Part shown: one piece after another, positions 8,804 through 17,928 of the stretch | Layout: each line of letters begins with the position of its first letter | How positions within the stretch are numbered: the stretch's first letter is position 1 | DNA from: Anaerolineales bacterium | Lineage (GTDB): Bacteria > Chloroflexota > Anaerolineae > Anaerolineales > Villigracilaceae | DNA length: 64,000 nt | Assembly (NCBI GenBank): GCA_030834895.1 | Contig: JAUQXA010000033.1 | Span: 1 to 64,000, forward strand | Direction: 5' to 3' | Notes under the pieces: generated by a model | Databases searched by the model: none | What the model was told of the DNA's origin: nothing | What the model saw: the letters and a program-made list of their open reading frames with translations, nothing else | Position numbers and translations under genes: made by a program

Positions 8804-9520
8804 TTACTTCATCGCCTGGCGCAGACCTTCGAGCTTGCCTGCAACCGAGCCGTCGAGGACCTTGTCGCCGACTTTGATGACGAGTCCGCCGAGGATGGCG
8901 GGGTCAACTTTGAAGGAAACTTCCTTGACCGAGACGCTCTGCTTGACAGCCTGCTGCTCATCACTGGTGAGAGGCAGGGCGCTGGTGACTTCAGCAGAAT
9001 CACCCGTGAGGGCTTCCGCGACGACAACCTTGCCGCCTTTGACGCCGGAGAAGAATTCGTCGATCAGGGCGCGCTGTTTCTTCTCGTCAAGAGCCTCGCC
9101 GACCAGTTTGTTGGCGGCGGCAATCGCAAGGGCGGCGACCTGTCCGCGCAGGTCACCGAGGATGCGGTTGCGCTCTAGTTCAGCTTCCGCCATGACCGCT
9201 TCACGAGCCTTGGCTGCCTCAGCTTCAGCGGCAGCTTTGACTTCCTTGCCAGCGGAGCCAGCGCGTTCAGTTGCTTCGCGGACCACCTTGCCTGCTTCCG
9301 CCTGGGCGTCAGCAAGGACTTTTGCGGCTTCCTTTTCGGCATTCGCGCGGGCATCGGCGGCGACACGGGCATCTTCCAAGCCTTGCGCGATTTTCTGTTT
9401 GCGGGATTCCATCATGTCCAGCATGGGCTTGTAGACCCAGGCGTTCAGCGTGAGGAACACAATGGTGAACGCGATGATCTGGACGATGAGGAGACCTAAG
9501 TTAATACCAAGAGCTTCCAT
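8804..9520 (-). CDS. atpFH: ATP synthase F0 subunit b fused to the C-terminal part of subunit delta
   Basis: Residues 1 to about 160 are a normal subunit b: one membrane helix (LGLLIVQIIAFTIVFLTLNAWV), then a long Ala/Glu-rich coiled coil that dimerises as the peripheral stalk. From about 165 the chain continues into the C-terminal domain of subunit delta (VTSALPLTSDEQQAVK, then VDPAILGGLVIKVGDKVLDGS). The roughly 105-residue N-terminal helical domain of delta, which binds the top of the F1 alpha subunits, is missing. Mycobacterial b-delta fusions keep that domain, so this fusion is of a different type. AAAGGAG precedes the ATG. It is the last gene of the operon. Confidence 0.9.
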   Translation of the reverse strand: MEALGINLGLLIVQIIAFTIVFLTLNAWVYKPMLDMMESRKQKIAQGLEDARVAADARANAEKEAAKVLADAQAEAGKVVREATERAGSAGKEVKAAAEAEAAKAREAVMAEAELERNRILGDLRGQVAALAIAAANKLVGEALDEKKQRALIDEFFSGVKGGKVVVAEALTGDSAEVTSALPLTSDEQQAVKQSVSVKEVSFKVDPAILGGLVIKVGDKVLDGSVAGKLEGLRQAMK

Positions 9521-9535
9521 GTTTCGGCTCCTTTA

Positions 9536-9775
9536 TTACACGACTTTGAAGAGCATGAGAAACGCGATAACCAGACAATAGATGGCGATGGCTTCAGAGA
9601 ACGCGATACCCAAAATCATGTTGGTCAGCAAATTGCCATAGGTATCGGGATTGCGAGCCATGCCCGTGAGCGCGCCCTGCACACTCAAACCGATACCGAC
9701 ACCCGCGCCCGCTGCACCGATCATCGCCAAGCCCGCGCCGACGTAGCGCATTGCATCCAAAATATTTCCTTCCAT
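9536..9775 (-). CDS. atpE: ATP synthase F0 subunit c
   Basis: A 79-residue hairpin of two membrane helices that forms the rotor ring. Helix 1 is Gly/Ala-rich (GAAGAGVGIGLSVQGALTG), the polar loop is ARNPD, and helix 2 carries the ion-binding carboxylate E61 in GIAFSEAIAIY. In sodium-type rings a Gln lies 33 residues before the carboxylate and the residue after Glu is Ser. Here these are I28 and A62, so a proton-driven ring is inferred. AAGGAGG precedes the start. It lies between atpB and atpFH in the usual order. Confidence 0.97.
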   Translation of the reverse strand: MEGNILDAMRYVGAGLAMIGAAGAGVGIGLSVQGALTGMARNPDTYGNLLTNMILGIAFSEAIAIYCLVIAFLMLFKVV

Positions 9776-9856
9776 GTAAAGCCTCCTTAGGTTTTTTCCT
9801 AGTAATTATTGAATAGTGTTTCCAACGGGCTGGGACATCCCGCCCAAAATTGACAA

Positions 9857-10855
9857 TTAATGCTCGGCGTGTTCCTCGCCGTGCCCCTGGGTTGCCTGCG
9901 CCATGAAGACCATGGTCAACATGCCAAAGACAAACGCCTGAATGATGCCGACGAACAACTCGAACATCATGACCATCGCGGGCAGGATGGAAATCTTCCC
10001 AAGCAAGCCAGCGACGATGGCAACCAGCACGATGCCTGCGAACATGTTCCCGAATAGACGGAAGGCAAACGAGAGGATCTTCGAGACTTCTGAGATCAAT
10101 TCCAGCAAGCCAACCAGAAAGTCCATCGCCCCAAAGAACGGGACCTTGAACATGCGACGGGTGTTGAAGAATTTACTAAAGTAGGCAACACCCTGAGCGC
10201 GGACGCCGATCACTTGAATCATTACCACTGCAATAATGGCAAGCGAGGCAGTAAAGTTCAGGTCTACGGAGATGCCGCGCAGGAACGGAGCGAGGATATA
10301 ACCGTCATGCTCAACTTTGGCAGGGAGAAGAAGACTCCAATCCTTTCCCAAAAACGTTCCCAGAAATTGGGTAGTATGTCCTTCGCCATGAGCATGATGC
10401 AAAACACCAACTGATTCAAAGCCAGGGATCAGCTTGAGCAGGTTTGCGAACAGCACATAGATCATGATGGTCGCAAACCAAGGGAATATCATTTTGGCGT
10501 ACTTACCCGCCGAGCCTTCGGTCAGGTTGTAGAGCATTTCGAGAATGGCTTCCACAACGTTGCCAATGCCGCGCGGCACAAGGTCGGTCTTCTGGCTGTT
10601 CTTCAATGAGCGATTGGCAAAAAATGCAATGACCACCAGTATGATAATGGTTCCCACCAAGGTGGGCATCGTATTCACGAAATACAGGGGTCCCAAACCG
10701 AGGAAATTTTCAACGATTGGTTCCTCGATCAGTTTTTCAGGCGCAACTACGATTTCAGGCTGGATGGGAATGAAAATCCCGCCCAAAATAAAGCCCGCAA
10801 TCATCAGCACCAATACGACCCATCGGCGCCAGGGTCTTCGTTTTTCGTGTTCCAA
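9857..10855 (-). CDS. atpB: ATP synthase F0 subunit a
   Basis: This stator membrane subunit forms the two ion half-channels against the c ring. The chain of about 332 residues has five to six membrane spans, with the essential Arg in SFAFRLFGNMFAG and a C-terminal helix AFVFGMLTMVFMAQ. A TTG start at 10855 is chosen because GGAGG lies 6 nt upstream of it and just after the stop of the previous gene. The ATG at 10915 would overlap that gene by 46 nt and add a basic segment not typical of the family. The protein is longer than the usual 240-290 residues because of a loop between spans 1 and 2 and a His-rich loop (HHAHGEGH). Confidence 0.93.
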   Translation of the reverse strand: MEHEKRRPWRRWVVLVLMIAGFILGGIFIPIQPEIVVAPEKLIEEPIVENFLGLGPLYFVNTMPTLVGTIIILVVIAFFANRSLKNSQKTDLVPRGIGNVVEAILEMLYNLTEGSAGKYAKMIFPWFATIMIYVLFANLLKLIPGFESVGVLHHAHGEGHTTQFLGTFLGKDWSLLLPAKVEHDGYILAPFLRGISVDLNFTASLAIIAVVMIQVIGVRAQGVAYFSKFFNTRRMFKVPFFGAMDFLVGLLELISEVSKILSFAFRLFGNMFAGIVLVAIVAGLLGKISILPAMVMMFELFVGIIQAFVFGMLTMVFMAQATQGHGEEHAEH

Positions 10856-10869
10856 AGTCCGCCTCCTAT

Positions 10870-11148
10870 CTAAATCAGAGTATCTTTCTCTTCGGCTTCG
10901 TATTTTTCCTTCCACCGCGCCAGCGCCTTCCGCGAGGCATACAGCATCAGGAGCACCGAGAGAGGGATTCCAGCAAACAACAACACCAGCGTAAAGACTG
11001 GTTTCGTGTCAAAGACTTTATCGAGCCACAAACCGCCAAACACGGAAGCCAGGATAACCACTAGCGTTAGACAACCAACCTGCCCGATCACCACGATCAG
11101 CAGGTTGCTTATCATACCATTTCGACGATTTTTGTCCGACTGCGTCAT
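10870..11148 (-). CDS. AtpI/AtpZ-like small membrane protein of the ATP synthase operon
   Basis: A 92-residue protein with two membrane helices (LLIVVIGQVGCLTLVVILAS and VFTLVLLFAGIPLSVLLMLY) and a charged C-terminal tail, in the first position of the F0 operon where AtpI or AtpZ usually sits. These proteins assist c-ring assembly or magnesium supply in other bacteria. The G-x-W-L-D turn between the helices fits the family. There is no ribosome binding site: the ATG lies only 8 nt after a consensus -10 box, so its mRNA is probably leaderless. Confidence 0.8.
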   Translation of the reverse strand: MTQSDKNRRNGMISNLLIVVIGQVGCLTLVVILASVFGGLWLDKVFDTKPVFTLVLLFAGIPLSVLLMLYASRKALARWKEKYEAEEKDTLI

Positions 11149-11156
11149 GCGGCGCG

Positions 11157-11185
11157 ATTATAACTAGAGGTCAAAGGGATGTCAA
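11157..11185 (-). promoter_or_regulatory. Consensus promoter of the F0 operon, leaderless
   Basis: On the minus strand TTGACA (11185-11180), a 17-bp spacer and TATAAT (11162-11157) form a perfect sigma-70-type promoter. The ATG of the first operon gene follows 8 nt after the -10 box. Transcription would start at or within about 2 nt of the start codon, leaving no room for a ribosome binding site. Confidence 0.8.
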
Positions 11186-11193
11186 ACAGGAAA

Positions 11194-11231
11194 GACCACG
11201 GACAATAGACAATGGTCCGTCGTCCGCGGTC
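11194..11231. repeat. Heptamer-type repeat forming a stem between nuoN and the atp promoter
   Basis: The stretch is built from 7-bp units (GACAATA, GACAATG, GTCCGTC, GTCCGCG), and its ends GACCACGGAC and GTCCGCGGTC can pair with one mismatch. It lies 6 nt beyond the nuoN stop and may act as the end of the nuo transcript, but there is no T run. Confidence 0.5.
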
Positions 11232-11237
11232 AAATTC

Positions 11238-12686
11238 TTAGAACAGATTCAACGCTGCCGCGTCGGACCAGCTAAACCAGGGAGCAAACACGGTGCCGAC
11301 CAGAATCACACCGATTGCCAGCACAGCCAGCGCGATAGCATAGGGACGGGTCAGCGGGATGGGATGCTTTTCTTCATCCTGATTCGGCATGCGGTAGAGG
11401 TAGACGTACTTCAAAGCATTGAGATAGTAGTACACGCCCACGATGGAGTTGAGGATACCGACCACGACCAGCCAGATGTAATTGGCTTCCACGCCCGCAG
11501 CGAAGACAAAGACCTTCGCCACAAATCCGCCGAAGGGAGGCATCCCCGAAAGCGAGAGGAAAGCCGCCAGCATCATCAAAGCCAGCCAGGGATTGCGGCG
11601 GCTCATGCCTGCATAATCTTCGAGGTTTTCAAGTCCCGTAATGCGGCTGAACGCCATGACAATACCGAAGGCGAGCAGGTTGGTAACAATGTATGCCGCG
11701 AGGTAGAAGACCACGCTCGCCGCACCGAGTTGACTGAACGCCACGACACCGATCAGGGCATAGCCGGCATGCGCGATGGAGGAATAAGCAAGCAGGCGTT
11801 TGATATTGGTCTGCGAGATGGCAAGCAAGTTGCCGACCGTCATGGTGATGGCGGAGAGGGCGGCGAGGATCAAGGTCCACGAAGGAGCGAAGCCAGGGAA
11901 GGCGACGAAGAACAGGCGGACAAGCACCGCAAAACCAGCGGCTTTGGAAGCTGTCGAGAGGAAGCCTGCCACAGGGGTCGGGGAACCTTCGTATACGTCA
12001 GGTGCCCAGAAGTGGAAGGGAACGAGGGAGACCTTGAAAGCAAGTCCCACCAGCACGAGGACAACCACCGCAAAGGCAAGCAGGGTTGAAAGTTGCCCGG
12101 CGGCAAGTTTTTCAGCGAGAGTATAAAGATTGGTCGTGCCGGCAAAGCCGAAGACCAGACTAAAGCCGTAGAGCATGACCGTCGAAGCCAGCGTGCCGAA
12201 CAGCAAATACTTGAAGCCCGCTTCGGTGGAGCGGTCATCGGCGAGGATGAAGCCCGCGAGGATGTAGAGCGGAATGGAGGCGGTTTCAATCGCCAGGTAG
12301 AGCATGACCAGGTCGGCGGAAGAAGCCATCAGGTTCATGCCGAGGACGGAAGCCAGGAGCATGACATAGGCTTCGCCGCGTTGACCAGCCTTTTCGTGAT
12401 CCATCAAAAGCAGGGCAGTGGCCACGGCGGCGAACATGAAGAGCATCTTGAAGAAGAAACCGAGCCAGTCGAAGCGAATCATGCCGCCGAAGACGGCTGT
12501 CGGTTCACCGGGCTGACCGAAGAGCAGGCTGACGATGATCGCGATGAACAAGCCACCGGCGGTGAGCCAGCCCGCGTTGCGGCGCTGGTCTTCCTTCCAG
12601 AACGGCTCGACGCAGAGCAGAATCACCGCAAGGACGAGGATCAAAATTTCGGGGAGGATGGAAGCGAACATTATCGGGGTAAACAT
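11238..12686 (-). CDS. nuoN: NADH-quinone oxidoreductase subunit N
   Basis: A 482-residue antiporter-like membrane subunit of complex I, with about 14 helices. Family landmarks are the first-half Glu in LYLAIETASIPLYILAGF, the discontinuous-helix region KVSLVPFHFWAPDVYEGSPTPVAGFLS and KRLLAYSSIAHAGYALIG. It pumps protons together with NuoL and NuoM. It starts 1 nt after the nuoM stop on the other side and is the last gene of the operon. Confidence 0.95.
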   Translation of the reverse strand: MFTPIMFASILPEILILVLAVILLCVEPFWKEDQRRNAGWLTAGGLFIAIIVSLLFGQPGEPTAVFGGMIRFDWLGFFFKMLFMFAAVATALLLMDHEKAGQRGEAYVMLLASVLGMNLMASSADLVMLYLAIETASIPLYILAGFILADDRSTEAGFKYLLFGTLASTVMLYGFSLVFGFAGTTNLYTLAEKLAAGQLSTLLAFAVVVLVLVGLAFKVSLVPFHFWAPDVYEGSPTPVAGFLSTASKAAGFAVLVRLFFVAFPGFAPSWTLILAALSAITMTVGNLLAISQTNIKRLLAYSSIAHAGYALIGVVAFSQLGAASVVFYLAAYIVTNLLAFGIVMAFSRITGLENLEDYAGMSRRNPWLALMMLAAFLSLSGMPPFGGFVAKVFVFAAGVEANYIWLVVVGILNSIVGVYYYLNALKYVYLYRMPNQDEEKHPIPLTRPYAIALAVLAIGVILVGTVFAPWFSWSDAAALNLF

Positions 12687-14210
12687 TTATGCACCTCCCA
12701 AAAGGCGAAGGATGTTTTGGACGCCCGTCTCGATCATCGGCACCATGATGGCGGGGAACATGCCCAGTCCGATCATGAAGAGGCAGAGCGTGACGATGGC
12801 GACCTTGTCCAGGGCGGTGACGTCGGTGATGTGATGTTCCTTGAGCGCCTCAGGCATGGGCATGAAGAACACCTGTCGGATGTTGCGCATGATATAGGCT
12901 GCGGTGATGATGATGGAGATGCTGGCGATGACCGCCACCAACCACTGGGTTCCCCACACGCCCATGAAGATGGGGAATTCGGCGACGAAACCGGAGAAGC
13001 CGGGCATGCCCATTGAGACCAGACCACCGACGATGAAGCCGATGGCAGCGAAGGGCATGATCTTGACCATGCCGCCGAGTTCGGGTATCTGGCGGGTGTG
13101 CGAGCGGTCATAGATCATGCCGGTGATGGCAAAGAAGAGAGCCGTCATCACACCGTGCGAGAACATCTGCACGCCAGCACCCAGCAGACCGTTATAGTTG
13201 AGTGTGGAAACGCCCAGCATCACAAGTCCCATATGGGAAACGGACGAGAAACCGATCATGTATTTCAGGTCAGGTTGGACAAAGGCAATGTAAGCGCCGT
13301 AAACAACCGCGATGGCAGCGAAGATCATGATCAACCACGACCATTGCTTCGCGCCTTCGGGCAGGAGCATGATGCCCACACGCAGGGCGGCAAATGCGCC
13401 GAGCTTCATCAACACGCCCGCATGGAACATGGAGACGGCAGTCGGCGCGGCAACGTGACCATCAGGCGACCAGTTGTGGAAGGGCCAGATGCCACCCAAA
13501 ACTGCAAAGCCGAGGAAAACGGGCAGGAACCAAATGTATTGGAAAGTGGGCGAAAATTTTGCACTCTCCATCAGCACCATATCAAAGGAGAGAACACCTG
13601 TATTCTGATATTGAGTCCAGTACATGGCGAGAGCACCAACAAGGGAGACCACCGAGCCAATGAACAGGTATAGGGTCAGTTTCATTGCCGCGTATTCACG
13701 AGTCTTAATCCAGCCCCAGATAACAATGAGCAGGTACATCGGGAACACGGCAATTTCATAGAAGAAGAACAACATGAACAGGTCGAGGGAAGCGAAGACA
13801 CCGAACACGCCGCCTGCCAGCAGGAAGAGGAAGGAGAAGAATTCACGCGGCCTGTCCTGGATGCCCGCCGAGAGGTGATGCTTCTCGTCGTAGTCGCCCC
13901 AGGAGATAAGCACGCCCGTGAACATGACGATGCCCGTCAGCAGGACGAGCGGGGCGCTCATGCCGTCCACGCCGAACTTGAGGCTGATGCCCAAAGCAGG
14001 CAGCCAGTTGTAGGTCTCGACGAACTGATAACCCGTCATGTGATTGAGCAGGTATGTAAGGTACATCCAACCCGAAAGCAGCAGGTCGATCGTCGCGGTA
14101 GCCAGAGCCACGCCGCGGACTTCCGTCTTGCGGTTGGCGGGAATCAGCAGCATGATGACTGCGGCAACGAAGGGAAGGAAAGTGATAAAGCTTAGGATGG
14201 GAAAATTCAT
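12687..14210 (-). CDS. nuoM: NADH-quinone oxidoreductase subunit M (second copy)
   Basis: A 507-residue antiporter-like subunit with the conserved Glu in FFYEIAVFPMYLLIVIWG, the broken-helix segment WPFHNWSPDGHVAAPTAVSMFHAGV and the repeat-two lysine region MIGFSSVSHMGLVMLG. Start 14210 is the second of two ATG codons and lies 6 nt after AGAGG. It is the second of two tandem nuoM-type genes; the two products are clearly diverged, so this is an old duplication rather than a recent one. Confidence 0.95.
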   Translation of the reverse strand: MNFPILSFITFLPFVAAVIMLLIPANRKTEVRGVALATATIDLLLSGWMYLTYLLNHMTGYQFVETYNWLPALGISLKFGVDGMSAPLVLLTGIVMFTGVLISWGDYDEKHHLSAGIQDRPREFFSFLFLLAGGVFGVFASLDLFMLFFFYEIAVFPMYLLIVIWGWIKTREYAAMKLTLYLFIGSVVSLVGALAMYWTQYQNTGVLSFDMVLMESAKFSPTFQYIWFLPVFLGFAVLGGIWPFHNWSPDGHVAAPTAVSMFHAGVLMKLGAFAALRVGIMLLPEGAKQWSWLIMIFAAIAVVYGAYIAFVQPDLKYMIGFSSVSHMGLVMLGVSTLNYNGLLGAGVQMFSHGVMTALFFAITGMIYDRSHTRQIPELGGMVKIMPFAAIGFIVGGLVSMGMPGFSGFVAEFPIFMGVWGTQWLVAVIASISIIITAAYIMRNIRQVFFMPMPEALKEHHITDVTALDKVAIVTLCLFMIGLGMFPAIMVPMIETGVQNILRLLGGA

Positions 14211-14220
14211 CATCCACCTC

Positions 14221-15741
14221 TTAGAACAGAGCCACAACGGCTTTGTTGATAACTTCCAAAATCCACGCGGGCCAGACGCCGATGACCAGGATGAGCGCCA
14301 TCAGCGGGAGCGCCACAAGCACTTCGCGCGTGTTGATCTCGGTCAGTTTGTGTTCGCCGTGCGCCCAGTGTTCATTCATGGGACCATGCAAAACCTTCAT
14401 GATCCCCTTCAAAATGTAGGCACCGGTAAAGAGCAGACCAAGCATGGAAAGGGCGGTGTAGACCGTCAGTACAGGATACGCACCCCGAACGATCATGAAC
14501 TCGGAGACGAAGCCGTTCAGTCCGGGCAGTCCAAGCGAAGCCATGCTCATAAAGATGAGGATGCCGCCGTAAACAGGCACAAGCGGGAAGAGTCCGCCGA
14601 AGTCTTCAAGGTTGCGGGTGTGCGTGCGTTCGTAGATCACGCCGACGAGGAAGAACATGCCGGCCGCCGACAAGCCGTGATTGAACATCTGCAAGACCGC
14701 GCCGTTCATGGCAATATGAGCGTCAGCCGTGCCAGCCGCCAGTCCAGCCGCGGCAATGCCGAGGACGACAAATCCCATGTGGTTGACGGAGGAGTAGGCG
14801 ACGAGGCGCTTGAAGTCAGTCTGTCCAAACGAACCGAATGCGCCGAAGACGATTGCCGCCACCGCGAGGAAAGCCAGCGCGCCAGCAAAGTACCTTGCTT
14901 CATTCGGGTAGAACGGCAGCACAAGACGGATGAAACCGTACGCACCGAGCTTGAGCAGGACGCCCGCCAGAATCATCGAACCCGCAGTTGGGGCTTCGGT
15001 ATGGGCATCGGGCAACCAGGTGTGGAAGGGCCAGATGGGAACTTTCACCGCAAAGGCAATCGTGAATGCCCAAAAGGCAATGGTCTTGACCGTGCTTACG
15101 GACATGCCAAGAAGCGTACCAGAGTCCAGCGCATTCCAGCGTTGGTAGAGTTCAACCAGGTCGTAGGTTCCGAAGAGGACGCCGAGCATCTGAACCGCCA
15201 GCAGCAAACCGAGCGAACCGCCCATGGTGTAGATCATGAACTTGAGCGAGGCATAGTTGCGGTTGGCACTCCCCCACTGGTTGATGAGGAAGTACATCGG
15301 GACCAGACCAATTTCCCAGAAGACGAAGAAGATCAGCAGGTCGAGCGACATGAAGACGCCGAGCATGCCTGTTTCGAGGAAAAGGAAGAGCATCATGTAC
15401 GGCTTGACGCGGTCAGTCACGCTGAACGAAGCCAGAATGGCAAGCGGCGTGAGCAGGGTGGTGAGCAGGACCATCGAGAGGGAGATGCCGTCCACGCCGA
15501 GGTGCAGGGAGGAATGTAAGGCTTCGTACCAGGGATAGGTTTCCTCGAACTGGAAGCCAGTCACATTCGGGTCGAAACCAGCCCAGAGGACGAGGGTCAG
15601 GACGAAGGGAATCAAGCTGGCGGAAAGCGCAAACCAGCGCAGAAGTTTCGTCTCGCCGCCCGGCAGGAAAAGCATGATCAACGCCGCGATTGTCGGCAGG
15701 AACAAGATCAGGCTCAGGAGATGAGTATTGAGATAATCCAT
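14221..15741 (-). CDS. nuoM: NADH-quinone oxidoreductase subunit M (first copy)
   Basis: A 506-residue antiporter-like subunit with Glu in FVFWEIGLVPMYFLINQWG, the segment WPFHTWLPDAHTEAPTAGSMILAGVLL and KRLVAYSSVNHMGFVVLGIA. It is closer to the canonical NuoM pattern than its downstream neighbour. Together with nuoL, the second nuoM and nuoN, the operon encodes four antiporter-like subunits instead of three. If all are built into one complex, its membrane arm would be longer and could pump more protons; this is an inference. Confidence 0.95.
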   Translation of the reverse strand: MDYLNTHLLSLILFLPTIAALIMLFLPGGETKLLRWFALSASLIPFVLTLVLWAGFDPNVTGFQFEETYPWYEALHSSLHLGVDGISLSMVLLTTLLTPLAILASFSVTDRVKPYMMLFLFLETGMLGVFMSLDLLIFFVFWEIGLVPMYFLINQWGSANRNYASLKFMIYTMGGSLGLLLAVQMLGVLFGTYDLVELYQRWNALDSGTLLGMSVSTVKTIAFWAFTIAFAVKVPIWPFHTWLPDAHTEAPTAGSMILAGVLLKLGAYGFIRLVLPFYPNEARYFAGALAFLAVAAIVFGAFGSFGQTDFKRLVAYSSVNHMGFVVLGIAAAGLAAGTADAHIAMNGAVLQMFNHGLSAAGMFFLVGVIYERTHTRNLEDFGGLFPLVPVYGGILIFMSMASLGLPGLNGFVSEFMIVRGAYPVLTVYTALSMLGLLFTGAYILKGIMKVLHGPMNEHWAHGEHKLTEINTREVLVALPLMALILVIGVWPAWILEVINKAVVALF

Positions 15742-15750
15742 CGTGCACTC

Positions 15751-17919
15751 CTATGCCAACAGTAGGAAGTAAACCAGGCCGCCGACCACGAGCAGGACGA
15801 CCATGGAAAGAATCAGGTACTGCTGGATGCGACCTGTTTGAATGGGACGAAGGTTCTTGCCGACCCAGTAGGTGGCGTTCGCGGAACCGTCGCCAAAGAA
15901 TTCATTAACAACAGGCAAATCGAAGTAGTTACGGACGATCTTGCCGATGCCGTCAGTGACAGGTCCGAAGATATGCAGGATACCGTCGATGAAGCCCTTG
16001 TCCATCCACTTGGAGATGAAGACCTCGGAGAACCAGATGGCGGGCTTGATGAAGAGGAAGTCGTAGGCTTCGTCGAAGTACCACTTGTTCTTGAGGACGG
16101 GGATCTGAAATTTGTCCTGCTCGACGGATTCAACGTTGCGATAGACCAGCCAACCGAAGAACAAACCGCCAAGAGCCACAACCAAAGAGGTCAGCAGGGG
16201 CCAAACACTAAACTCCAATGCTTCGGGATGTTCCGCCAGCGTGCCGCCGACGAATTCATGGAACCAGTTGGGAACGAGTCCGCCGAGGAGGGGGAAATGC
16301 TCAGGAATGCCGACCCAGCCATAAGTCACGGCGAAGAAGGCGAGGATAACCAACGGAGCAGTCATCGTCCACGGAGTCTCGTACGCGTGTTCGGCTTCCT
16401 CTGTGCGGGGTTCGCCGAGGAAGGTCAACGTGATCTGGCGCATGGTGTAGAAGGCAGTCATAAACGCAGCGATGGCGAGGGTGAAGAAGACCGCCCAATG
16501 TCCATGACCAAAGGCGTCGGCGAGGATTTCATCCTTCGACCAGAATCCAGCCGTCAGGATGGGGAAGCCCGAAAGAGCGAATCCGCCGATGAGGAAAGTC
16601 CAGAAAGTGATGGGCATCTTCTTGCGAAGTCCGCCCATGTTGAACATGTTTTGCGGGTCAACGGAATGGTTGCCCGTGTGCAAAACGCCGTGCTCCATGC
16701 CGTGAATGACCGAGCCTGAGCCAAGGAAGAGCAAAGCTTTGAAGAAGGCATGGGTGATCAGGTGGAAGACGGCGGCGACGTACGCGCCGATGCCGAGGGC
16801 GGCAATCATGAAACCGAGTTGGGAAATGGTCGAGTACGCCAGCACGCGCTTGATATCGTTTTGGGCGACGGCGATGGTGGCGGCGAAGATCGCGGTGAAC
16901 GCGCCGATGAAGGCGACCACGCTCATGGCGGTGGTCAGTTCGTGACCGTTGAAATCAGCTGTCAGCAGCGGGAACATGCGGATGACGGCATAGACACCAG
17001 CCGAAACCATGGTCGCCGCATGGATCATGGCGCTGACCGGGGTCGGACCTTCCATCGCGTCGGGCAACCAAACATGCAGGGGCCACTGAGCCGACTTGCC
17101 GATGGTGCCGATAAAGAGCAGGATGGCAATCAGTCCAGCACCCGTCAGACCAAAGATAGGTGTCTGAATTGAGATCAGGTGGTGTAGCATTTCCTCCGTA
17201 AAGATTTCACGGAAAGAAAGTGAACCAGTCGCACTGTAGAGGAAGGCAATACCGATCAGCATGAACACGTCACCGATGCGGGTGGTCATGAAGGCCTTGA
17301 TTGCCGCGTTGCGGGCGGACGGCTTGGCATACCAGAAGCCGATGAGCAGGTACGAGCATAAGCCCATGATTTCCCAGCCGACGAAGAGGGTCAGCAGATT
17401 GTCGGAGACCACCAGGGTGTACATGCCAAATGCAAACAAACCGATAAAGGCAAAGAAGCGCGAGTACATCGGCTCGACCGAAAGCACGGTGTGCTTGTGA
17501 CCGAGTTCGTCGGTGACGGTTGCGCCGTGCGGCGGCAGACCAGGGTGGTCATGGTCCCCAGCAGGCTGACCGAAGTTGTGATAACCAACGCTGTAGAGGA
17601 AGATCATCAACACGGTCCACGCCACGAAGAAAAGCACCGCAGCAGAGGTCGGGTCAATCAACACGCCGATATTCAACCAAGTATTGCCCGTCGGCAGCCA
17701 GGGATATGAAGTTCCAAATGGATGTTCGCCGAAATGCTCGGTCGTGACCGCATTGTAGAAAACAATCATCGCTCCCAGCCACGAGAGGAAAGCCGCGCCC
17801 ACTGCGATGCTGTGGCTCAACGCCTTACTCTTGTTCGTGAACAGCACGATCAAGAAGAAAGCCAGCAGGGGCGGCAGGGGGATCAGCCAAATCAGGGTAT
17901 TCAAGAGTTCATGTGTCAT
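15751..17919 (-). CDS. nuoL: NADH-quinone oxidoreductase subunit L
   Basis: The 722-residue distal antiporter-like subunit of complex I has about 14 core helices plus a long C-terminal amphipathic helix and a final membrane span (YLILSMVVLLVVGGLVYFLLL). Landmarks are WEIMGLCSYLLIGFWY, WPLHVWLPDAMEGPTPVSAMIHAATMV (in part), RVLAYSTISQLGFMIAALG and THAFFKALLFLGSGSVIHGMEH. It begins 9 nt after the nuoK stop. Confidence 0.97.
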   Translation of the reverse strand: MTHELLNTLIWLIPLPPLLAFFLIVLFTNKSKALSHSIAVGAAFLSWLGAMIVFYNAVTTEHFGEHPFGTSYPWLPTGNTWLNIGVLIDPTSAAVLFFVAWTVLMIFLYSVGYHNFGQPAGDHDHPGLPPHGATVTDELGHKHTVLSVEPMYSRFFAFIGLFAFGMYTLVVSDNLLTLFVGWEIMGLCSYLLIGFWYAKPSARNAAIKAFMTTRIGDVFMLIGIAFLYSATGSLSFREIFTEEMLHHLISIQTPIFGLTGAGLIAILLFIGTIGKSAQWPLHVWLPDAMEGPTPVSAMIHAATMVSAGVYAVIRMFPLLTADFNGHELTTAMSVVAFIGAFTAIFAATIAVAQNDIKRVLAYSTISQLGFMIAALGIGAYVAAVFHLITHAFFKALLFLGSGSVIHGMEHGVLHTGNHSVDPQNMFNMGGLRKKMPITFWTFLIGGFALSGFPILTAGFWSKDEILADAFGHGHWAVFFTLAIAAFMTAFYTMRQITLTFLGEPRTEEAEHAYETPWTMTAPLVILAFFAVTYGWVGIPEHFPLLGGLVPNWFHEFVGGTLAEHPEALEFSVWPLLTSLVVALGGLFFGWLVYRNVESVEQDKFQIPVLKNKWYFDEAYDFLFIKPAIWFSEVFISKWMDKGFIDGILHIFGPVTDGIGKIVRNYFDLPVVNEFFGDGSANATYWVGKNLRPIQTGRIQQYLILSMVVLLVVGGLVYFLLLA

Positions 17920-17928
17920 GAGCAGTCC

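Noticed and set aside
10856..10915. ATG 10915 as the start of atpB.
   Set aside because: It would overlap the preceding gene by 46 nt; TTG 10855 has GGAGG directly upstream.
14044..15519. A long plus-strand open frame opposite the first nuoM gene, and similar ones opposite nuoN, nuoL, nuoH and atpFH.
   Set aside because: They lie antisense to well-conserved membrane subunits, are rich in His, Glu, Arg and Gln as expected for the complement of hydrophobic codons, and match no family.
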